Made by a program: the position numbers and the translations under genes
NCBI GenBank assembly: GCA_030432815.1
Contig: JAUILB010000118.1
Coordinates: 1-8,047, forward strand
Direction of reading: 5' to 3'
Source of the DNA: Alphaproteobacteria bacterium
GTDB taxonomy: Bacteria > Pseudomonadota > Alphaproteobacteria > Sphingomonadales > Emcibacteraceae
DNA: 8,047 nt
Notes under the pieces: generated by a model
The model's database searches: none
What the model was told of the DNA's origin: nothing
The model's input: the letters and a program-made list of their open reading frames with translations, nothing else
Shown: positions 1 to 4,864 of the stretch, piece after piece
Layout: each line of letters begins with the position of its first letter
Position numbering within the stretch: position 1 is the stretch's first letter

Positions 1-98
1 TCTTCCCCTGCCGCTCGCGCTTTTGCTTTCATTGCATTTACTTCGGCAAAAACATAAGGTGGCAATCTTTTTATTCTATAAAATTCTGAATTCATCAT
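1..98 (-). CDS. alaC: AlaC/DapL-like PLP aminotransferase, N-terminal fragment (continues past left edge)
   Basis: Only about 32 codons are in the window. They read leftward from a double ATG (96-98 and 93-95). The translation contains RIKRLPPYVFAEVNAMK followed by ARAAGE, which matches the N-terminus of fold-type I class I/II aminotransferases annotated as alanine transaminase (AlaC) or LL-diaminopimelate aminotransferase-like. The family hallmark is an RLPPYVF segment followed by an AxGEDII-type stretch just before the GMGNPD motif, which would lie off the edge. AlaC exchanges the amino group between glutamate/2-oxoglutarate and alanine/pyruvate in the cytoplasm. A purine-rich AGAGAAAG precedes the start and suits either ATG. 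The PLP lysine and substrate residues are not visible, so substrate specificity is inferred from the N-terminus only. The gene lies 109 bp downstream of the NSS transporter on the same strand, with a strong inverted repeat in the gap, so separate transcription is possible. Confidence 0.75.
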   Translation of the reverse strand, partial: MMNSEFYRIKRLPPYVFAEVNAMKAKARAAGE

Positions 99-146
99 CT
101 TTCTCTGATTAAATGGACAAAACCGTTTAATTTGCGCCTTCTAATA

Positions 147-180
147 GCAGCAAAATCCTGTTCGGGGAACAGGATTCTGC
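147..180 (-). terminator. Strong inverted repeat/hairpin between NSS transporter and aminotransferase
   Basis: A perfect 10-bp inverted repeat, AATCCTGTTC (154-163) and GAACAGGATT (167-176), is separated by GGG. An outer GCAG/CTGC pair (147-150 with 177-180) extends it across a 3-nt bulge. It begins 28 bp after the stop codon of the leftward transporter, a normal place for a terminator. Against that, the leftward transcript continues TTGCTGC after the stem, not a clear U-run, so intrinsic termination would be weak. The near-perfect symmetry also suits a protein-binding operator for the downstream aminotransferase. I rate the structure as certain and its role as open. Confidence 0.5.
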
Positions 181-207
181 AAAACATTCGCTAATTTTTA
201 AAAGGAT

Positions 208-1563
208 TTATGTGAACTGAGAAACAAACACAATCGCAATTGCCAGCGGACAAAGATATTTGATAACGGTGTATAGTAATTCAAGATGTTTTTCATTTGC
301 ACCAAAGGCATCAAGCACGTTTTGTTTATTGATAACCCAACCAACAAAAACAGCTGTTAAGAGGCCGCCTAACGGCAAACCAACCTTGTTAATCCACCAG
401 TCAAAACTATCAAGCAGGTTCATTCCTGAAATTGTCACATCAGCCAGTATATTGGTTGAAAAGACAGACACCATTCCCAAACTGAATATTGAACCAGTGA
501 CGATCGATGCCGCTTTTGAACGCTTCATATCATAAAATTTATTCAGATAGCTGACCATCTGTTCCATAAGTGCCAGCAGCGTCGTAAAGCCCGCAATTGC
601 CAGTAGAGTAAAGAAAGCTGTACCTACCAGTGCACCATACTCCAACTGGCCAAATGCCACGGTCATAGTATTAAATACAAGCGCGGAACCTACATTGGGT
701 TCCATACCAAAACCAAATACAATTGGAAAAATTGCCAGTCCGGCAAAGACAGCCACGCAGGTATCAGCAATACAGATAATAAAGGCAGATTTTACAATTG
801 ATGTTTCCTGTGGCAGATAAGCTCCAAAGGTCAGCATGATACCAAGAGCCACCCCGATTGAGAAAAAGGCTTGTCCCAGTGCGCTGACAACAACACCCGC
901 ATTAACCTTGGAAAAATCGGGTGCAAACAAAAATGACGCACCGGCCCCAAAATCACCAATAACGGCGGCCATAATTATAAGTGCAAGTAAAAGACAAAAG
1001 AAAATCGGCATGGCTATTGATGTCATTTTTTCAATACCGTTATTTAATTCCTTTGACAGTATCAAAGCGCAAACCGCCATAAAGAAACCATGCCAGAATG
1101 TAAGTTTTAGAGGGCTTCCGGAATAGCTGGCATAAAGTTCCACTGCTCCATCCGGGGTAATACCCTTGAAACTTCCCATTATGGCTTCAATAGCATAAGC
1201 CCCTGTCGTTCCAGCGATAACGCTATAATAAGAACATAAAATAAATGAGGAAGACGCGATAAACCAGCCAACATATTTCCAGTTTTGGGATTTATCTTCC
1301 ATGCGCGCCACATGACCAAAATTGGTAACTGCCCCCTGCTTTCCATAGCGTCCAAGCATTGTTTCCGCTGCCAGTAGCGGAAAACCAATGATAATAACGA
1401 AGCCAACATAAATGATTACAAAGGCCGCGCCGCCATTTTGACCGGCTTCAAACGGAAAACGCCAAATATTTCCAAGTCCGATTGCGCCCCCCACAGCGGC
1501 CAATAAAAACCCTGTGCGTGATTTCCAGTGGCTTGTCATTTCATGTTTTGTACTAACCTGCAT
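208..1563 (-). CDS. Sodium-dependent amino-acid transporter of the NSS (SLC6/LeuT) family
   Basis: This 451-residue inner-membrane protein should import an amino acid or related solute using the Na+ gradient. The N-terminal WKSRTGFLLAAVGGAIGLGN followed by IWRFP (residues 13-36) is the TM1 signature of the family, whose unwound GLGN stretch helps bind Na+ and substrate. It is followed by the typical ENGG-like QNGGAAF segment (42-48) and GFPLLAAETMLGRYG (60-74), the end of TM2. Length and the final hydrophobic helix ending at the C-terminus fit the 11-helix bacterial members such as MhsT and TnaT, not the 12-helix type. The first ATG is chosen because GAGGAAA (1568-1574) lies just upstream; a second ATG at codon 9 (1537-1539) has a weaker site. 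It starts 23 bp after the AGCS symporter stop, so the two are probably co-transcribed. The transported substrate cannot be read from sequence. Confidence 0.93.
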   Translation of the reverse strand: MQVSTKHEMTSHWKSRTGFLLAAVGGAIGLGNIWRFPFEAGQNGGAAFVIIYVGFVIIIGFPLLAAETMLGRYGKQGAVTNFGHVARMEDKSQNWKYVGWFIASSSFILCSYYSVIAGTTGAYAIEAIMGSFKGITPDGAVELYASYSGSPLKLTFWHGFFMAVCALILSKELNNGIEKMTSIAMPIFFCLLLALIIMAAVIGDFGAGASFLFAPDFSKVNAGVVVSALGQAFFSIGVALGIMLTFGAYLPQETSIVKSAFIICIADTCVAVFAGLAIFPIVFGFGMEPNVGSALVFNTMTVAFGQLEYGALVGTAFFTLLAIAGFTTLLALMEQMVSYLNKFYDMKRSKAASIVTGSIFSLGMVSVFSTNILADVTISGMNLLDSFDWWINKVGLPLGGLLTAVFVGWVINKQNVLDAFGANEKHLELLYTVIKYLCPLAIAIVFVSQFT

Positions 1564-1567
1564 TTTA

Positions 1568-1574
1568 TTTCCTC
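1568..1574 (-). promoter_or_regulatory. Ribosome binding site of the NSS transporter
   Basis: GAGGAAA on the minus strand, with GAGG 7 nt from the ATG at 1561-1563. It decides between the two possible starts of the transporter and lies inside the 23-bp gap after the AGCS stop codon, which supports a bicistronic message. Confidence 0.7.
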
Positions 1575-1586
1575 ATAAATACTTTA

Positions 1587-3035
1587 TTATGCATTCTGCT
1601 TTTCTGCTTTTATACGTGCTTCATGCGCCTCTCGGGTCATTGCAAATAGTTCCGGGCTTTTTAAAAGCAGTGCAATCAAATTGGGTACCGCCATCAAACC
1701 AAGTGAAGCGAGCCCGAATGACCATATCGTTGCAAATTCACCTACACACCCCAGAAAAACAACGGTCACACTAAGCATCCTGAAAACCAGCTTAAACTTT
1801 TCATTACTTAAAAAGACCCCTGCACGCTCTACATACAAACTCCATGCAATGATAGTTGTGAAGGCGAAAATCAATTGCCCGAAAATTACCACATAACCAC
1901 CACCAGGCACACCGACGGCAAAGGCCTGCGATGTTAATGTGGCACCAGCGTTTCCATCATCACCAAAAAGCCATGCGGTTTGAGTGATGCCTCCCATTTC
2001 TATCTGCACTGTTAGAATTATAAGAGATGTAAAAGTACAAATTATGATTGTATCAATCACAGTACCCAACATCGCTATTTCGCCCTGTCTGATAGGATCT
2101 TTCGTTTCAGAAGAAGCATGCGCGATCGCCGCACTTCCTGTACCCGCTTCGTTTGAATAAAGCCCTCTCGATACACCCTGCTGTATCGCAGCGCTTATTG
2201 CAGCACCGGCAAACCCCCCAACTGCTGCGGTTCCATTAAACGCACCCTCAAATATAAGACCAAAAGCCGCAGGAATTTGCCCAGCATTCATAACTAGGAT
2301 CGCAGAACCAAACAAAAGATAAAGAATGCTCATGGTCGGAACGGTGAATTCAGCAACACGTGCAATTGATTGAAGACCACCAATTATGACAGCAAATACA
2401 ATCCCTGAAAGAGCAACCGCTGTAATCCAGTGATTAACACCAAAATTTTCACTGAGGACAACAGAAATCGAATTCGCCTGAACCATATGGCCAGTAGCAA
2501 GGCCGGCACAAACCATCGCTATTGCATATGCGCCCCCAATCCATAAACCGCTCTTACCCAGACCGATTTTTGCATAATACATTGGTCCACCAACAAGCAT
2601 TCCTTCGCTATCACGGGTTCTATATCTGATTGCCATAAGTGCTTCAGCATATTTGGTTGCCATACCGCACAGAGCAGTCATCCACATCCAGAATATTGCA
2701 CCGGGGCCACCAATCAGGATCGCTGACGCCACACCGATAATATTACCCGCACCGATTGTGCCGGAAAGTGCTGTCATTAGCGATTGTAGCGGTGTAATAC
2801 CATCATGCTCTTCAGTATGAGTATTTGATTTTTTACTGAATAATAATTGAAACCCTGCTTTAAGACGCCTAATTGGCATAAATTTAAACCCAACCGTTAG
2901 GTAAATCCCGGTTCCAAGCAATAAAATCAACAGCCAACTGATCGGAAATATCTGTCCGAATATTTCAACTTCAAATGTTGTTCCCCAGACAAATTGCTCC
3001 AACCATGCTGCAAAATCAGCGAATACCTCCCGCAT
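1587..3035 (-). CDS. Alanine/glycine:cation symporter (AGCS family)
   Basis: This 482-residue inner-membrane transporter should take up alanine or glycine with Na+ (or H+). Family marks in order: a hydrophobic helix at about 30-50, then GTIGAGNIIGVASAI (92-106) with GGPGAIFWMW (109-118), the conserved KYAEALMAIRYR stretch (128-139), GGPMYY (149-154), and SNEAGTGSAAIAHASS (294-309), followed by DPIRQG and the VIDTIIICTFTSL helix. All are standard for AGCS proteins, and the length is typical (about 450-500). The start is supported by GGGAGT (3041-3046) 5 nt upstream of the ATG. It lies 115 bp after the carbonic-anhydrase-like gene, with a putative promoter in the gap, and is followed 23 bp later by the NSS transporter. 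Choice of alanine over glycine or another small amino acid, and Na+ over H+, is inferred from the family. Confidence 0.95.
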   Translation of the reverse strand: MREVFADFAAWLEQFVWGTTFEVEIFGQIFPISWLLILLLGTGIYLTVGFKFMPIRRLKAGFQLLFSKKSNTHTEEHDGITPLQSLMTALSGTIGAGNIIGVASAILIGGPGAIFWMWMTALCGMATKYAEALMAIRYRTRDSEGMLVGGPMYYAKIGLGKSGLWIGGAYAIAMVCAGLATGHMVQANSISVVLSENFGVNHWITAVALSGIVFAVIIGGLQSIARVAEFTVPTMSILYLLFGSAILVMNAGQIPAAFGLIFEGAFNGTAAVGGFAGAAISAAIQQGVSRGLYSNEAGTGSAAIAHASSETKDPIRQGEIAMLGTVIDTIIICTFTSLIILTVQIEMGGITQTAWLFGDDGNAGATLTSQAFAVGVPGGGYVVIFGQLIFAFTTIIAWSLYVERAGVFLSNEKFKLVFRMLSVTVVFLGCVGEFATIWSFGLASLGLMAVPNLIALLLKSPELFAMTREAHEARIKAEKQNA

Positions 3036-3061
3036 ATAGAACTCCCAACAATATTTTGTAT

Positions 3062-3106
3062 ATTATATTATTAGCTTTGATTTTAATGAGATTATGCTTT
3101 AAAGCA
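3062..3106 (-). promoter_or_regulatory. Putative activator-dependent promoter of the AGCS-NSS unit
   Basis: The minus strand carries a perfect TATAAT (3062-3067) in a very AT-rich stretch. It would start transcription near 3055 and give a leader of about 20 nt that ends in the GGGAG ribosome site. No hexamer 16-18 bp upstream resembles TTGACA. Instead a perfect 12-bp palindrome, TGCTTTAAAGCA (3095-3106), is centred about 45 bp upstream of the presumed start, close to where class II activators bind. The elements are seen directly; the regulatory reading is inference. Confidence 0.4.
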
Positions 3107-3150
3107 ACGGGAAATATTTTGATGCAGTGCCAAATATGACATTGGGCATT

Positions 3151-3708
3151 CTAACTTTGAAATTCCTTAATATATTTTGCTGCTATTTCTGCGTATCCTT
3201 TTACACCCTTTGCATTATTTGAAAGCATCTCTGAATCCAGGTTACGCATAAATTTAGCGGGCCTTCCCAACCAAAGTTCAGCTTCACCGATTGTTTTGCC
3301 GGGACTTAACAACGAGCCGGCCGCAAGCATTCCATTTTTCTTTATGTGGGAATTATCCATTGTTGCGGCGTTAAAACCGACAAAGCCGCCATCTTCAATC
3401 CTGGTTCCATGGATTAATGCCATATGCCCAATCAGGACATTGTCGCCAATCAGTGTATTTATCCCGCCACTGCTTACATGCACAACAGAGCCATCCTGTA
3501 TGTTGGTGTTTTGACCAATACGGATCACACCCACATCACCCCGAATGACAACATTAAACCAGATACTGCTGCCAGATTCTATCTGAACATTACCAATTAT
3601 TCTTGCTCCAGGTGCTATAAAACAATCATCCGCTATGGTTGGCCAAATCCCATTGAAGGGATAAAGCATGCCACCACCATTTGCCATTTTGCCATGTTCA
3701 TTAGTCAT
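3151..3708 (-). CDS. Gamma-class carbonic anhydrase-like left-handed beta-helix protein
   Basis: This 185-residue protein has the hexapeptide-repeat pattern of a left-handed beta-helix trimer and belongs to the gamma carbonic anhydrase/YrdA/PaaY/CaiE group. The repeat region runs from about residue 22 to 148. Visible active-site features are IRGDVG (55-60, with Arg56 and Asp58), NIQDG (69-73, with Gln71 and Asp72) and three histidines spaced as zinc ligands: His77 in VVHVS, and His95 and His100 in IGHMALIHG. The last two have the same 5-residue spacing as His117/His122 of the archaeal enzyme Cam. All metal ligands are kept, so CO2 hydration is possible, but many bacterial relatives show little activity and may be acyl-CoA thioesterases or have unknown roles. 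The ATG follows the dehydratase stop by one base (TGA-T-ATG), implying translational coupling. No clear ribosome site precedes it. Internal ATGs at codons 8 and 14 are alternatives; codon 14 follows a GGTGGTGG stretch. Confidence 0.88.
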   Translation of the reverse strand: MTNEHGKMANGGGMLYPFNGIWPTIADDCFIAPGARIIGNVQIESGSSIWFNVVIRGDVGVIRIGQNTNIQDGSVVHVSSGGINTLIGDNVLIGHMALIHGTRIEDGGFVGFNAATMDNSHIKKNGMLAAGSLLSPGKTIGEAELWLGRPAKFMRNLDSEMLSNNAKGVKGYAEIAAKYIKEFQS

Positions 3709-3709
3709 A

Positions 3710-4693
3710 TCAAGTTGTAAGTGCTTTCATAAATGTATCTTCGTCAACATTGCCACCGCTAAGTACAAGGCAAACCGTTTTACCGGTTACATCGATTTTA
3801 CCTGTAAGGACGGCTGCCAATGCTACAGCACCACCCGGTTCTACAACAAGCTTCATTTTTTCCCACGCATATTTCACAGCCAGTAGCGCCTCGTCATCGC
3901 TGACCGTAAGTACACCACTTAAATTTTCAGCCATGATATCAAAATTCATTTTTTCTGTTACCGGCGTAAGTATCGCGTCACAAATAGACCCTCCACCCCG
4001 TTCATTTTTAATCAATTCATTCTTTTCAAGGGAACGCTGCACATCATTAAAGCCAACGGGCTCAACACCATATATCTCGGTTTTGGGGCTTAATTTTTTC
4101 ACAGCGAGTGAGCAGCCGGCAATTAGTCCGCCACCGCCCACCGGTGTCATAAAAAGATCGAATTCTACATTCTTTTCTTTCGCCTGATTAACAGCTTCTA
4201 AAGCCGCTGTCCCCTGACCGGCAATGATATAAAAATCAGCAAATGATGGCACGACGATGCAGCCTCTTTCATTGGATATTTTATCTGCAATTTCTTCACG
4301 GCTTTCAGTTTCCCGGTCATACGTAATGACTTCAGCACCATAATTTTTTGTATTTTCAAGCTTCATTTTGGGCGAATCTTCGGGCATCACAATCACCGCT
4401 TCGATACCAAGCATTTTTGCCGATGCCGCAACACCCTGCGCATGATTACCAGATGAATAAGCCACTACCCCGCGCTTTTTTTCTTCTGTATTAAGGCGGC
4501 TAAGACGATTATATGCCCCCCTGAACTTAAAAGCACCAACCCTTTGCAGGCATTCTGCCTTGATATAAATTTCAGCATTCAGACGATCTGATAAATCGTC
4601 GCATCTTAGCAGAGGTGTTTTTACTGCAAAACCTTCTATCGCTTCAGCGGCGGATAATACATCTGCAAATTCGGGATAATTTTGTTCGTTCAT
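3710..4693 (-). CDS. Threonine/serine dehydratase, PLP fold-type II, without ACT domain
   Basis: This 327-residue cytoplasmic enzyme should deaminate threonine to 2-oxobutanoate and/or serine to pyruvate, releasing ammonia. The PLP lysine is Lys56 in GAFKFRGAYN. SSGNHAQG (80-87) is the substrate loop, VGGGGLIAG (185-193) the phosphate-binding loop, and LSGGN (311-315) contacts the pyridine ring. There is no C-terminal ACT domain, so it is the short catabolic (TdcB-like) type and not the isoleucine-feedback-controlled long IlvA. Glu211 and Asp217 in the EPVGFND stretch line up by eye with two metal-binding residues of serine racemase, so racemase side activity is possible. The segment before the AGQGT motif reads PSFADFYI where relatives usually have a PFDDP-like run, a modest divergence. 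It is the first gene of the leftward series, coupled to the carbonic anhydrase homologue, and divergent from the M14 peptidase. The ribosome site is weak. Confidence 0.92.
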   Translation of the reverse strand: MNEQNYPEFADVLSAAEAIEGFAVKTPLLRCDDLSDRLNAEIYIKAECLQRVGAFKFRGAYNRLSRLNTEEKKRGVVAYSSGNHAQGVAASAKMLGIEAVIVMPEDSPKMKLENTKNYGAEVITYDRETESREEIADKISNERGCIVVPSFADFYIIAGQGTAALEAVNQAKEKNVEFDLFMTPVGGGGLIAGCSLAVKKLSPKTEIYGVEPVGFNDVQRSLEKNELIKNERGGGSICDAILTPVTEKMNFDIMAENLSGVLTVSDDEALLAVKYAWEKMKLVVEPGGAVALAAVLTGKIDVTGKTVCLVLSGGNVDEDTFMKALTT

Positions 4694-4729
4694 ATTGCTT
4701 GCTCATTTTCCATTGGAATTTCCCGTTAA

Positions 4730-4758
4730 TTGATATTTTAATTACAGGTAATTACCAA
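4730..4758 (-). promoter_or_regulatory. Candidate leftward promoter for dehydratase-carbonic anhydrase unit
   Basis: The minus strand reads TTGGTA (4753-4758), a 17-bp spacer, then TATCAA (4730-4735). Each hexamer matches the sigma-70 consensus at 4 of 6 positions. It predicts a start near 4723 and a leader of about 30 nt. The perfect palindrome GGTAATTACC (4747-4756) overlaps the -35 box. This is a moderate match only. Confidence 0.4.
4739..4756. promoter_or_regulatory. GGTAATTACC palindrome with phased TAATTAC direct repeat
   Basis: TAATTAC occurs at 4739-4745 and again at 4749-4755, exactly 10 bp apart (about one helical turn). The second copy lies in the perfect 10-bp palindrome GGTAATTACC (4747-4756). 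It overlaps the candidate -35 box of the leftward dehydratase promoter, a typical place for a repressor or autoregulator site. No regulator gene is in the window. Confidence 0.35.
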
Positions 4759-4763
4759 CAAAA

Positions 4764-4784
4764 AAATTGTAGTCCCTACAATTT
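4764..4784. promoter_or_regulatory. Perfect 9-bp-arm inverted repeat in the divergent promoter region
   Basis: Arms AAATTGTAG (4764-4772) and CTACAATTT (4776-4784) are perfect complements around TCC. The repeat sits between two divergent genes, about 51 bp upstream of the predicted leftward start and 76 bp upstream of the predicted rightward start. It is not followed by a U-run in either direction at a gene end, so an operator for a dimeric regulator is more likely than a terminator. The protein that binds it cannot be named. Confidence 0.5.
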
Positions 4785-4814
4785 ACTTCCACTTACTTGC
4801 TTGTTCTTATGCTT

Positions 4815-4843
4815 TTGAATAGGATTTATCACAATATTATAAG
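4815..4843 (+). promoter_or_regulatory. Sigma-70-like promoter of the M14 peptidase gene
   Basis: TTGAAT (4815-4820), a 17-bp spacer and TATAAG (4838-4843) match the consensus at 4/6 and 5/6 positions with ideal spacing. The predicted start near 4850 leaves a leader of only about 15 nt, which holds the GGGAG ribosome site (4854-4858) 6 nt before the ATG. A second, weaker pair (TTGCTT 4797-4802 and TAGGAT 4820-4825, 17 bp apart) overlaps it. Confidence 0.55.
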
Positions 4844-4864
4844 AGTCTGGGATGGGAGCCTTTC

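Noticed and set aside
1179..1409. 76-codon open frame on the minus strand inside the NSS transporter gene
   Set aside because: It is in another frame of a gene with clear family motifs, and has no ribosome site or recognisable domain.
3424..3720. Plus-strand open frame of 98 codons over the carbonic anhydrase-like gene
   Set aside because: It is antisense to a conserved beta-helix protein and its translation has no recognisable features.
3750..4187. 145-codon open frame on the plus strand opposite the dehydratase gene
   Set aside because: It lies entirely within a well-recognised gene on the other strand. Its translation is low-complexity, rich in Ser, Pro and Thr, and shows no family motif. 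It is an antisense shadow.
4784..4812. ACTT-rich pyrimidine stretch upstream of the peptidase, considered as a tandem repeat
   Set aside because: The units are irregular (ACTTCC, ACTT, ACTTGC) and short, which fits AT-rich promoter sequence better than a real repeat.
4694..4864. Possible riboswitch or leader peptide before the dehydratase or peptidase
   Set aside because: The predicted leaders are only about 30 and 15 nt, too short for a riboswitch or attenuator, and no small open frame with a ribosome site stands out.
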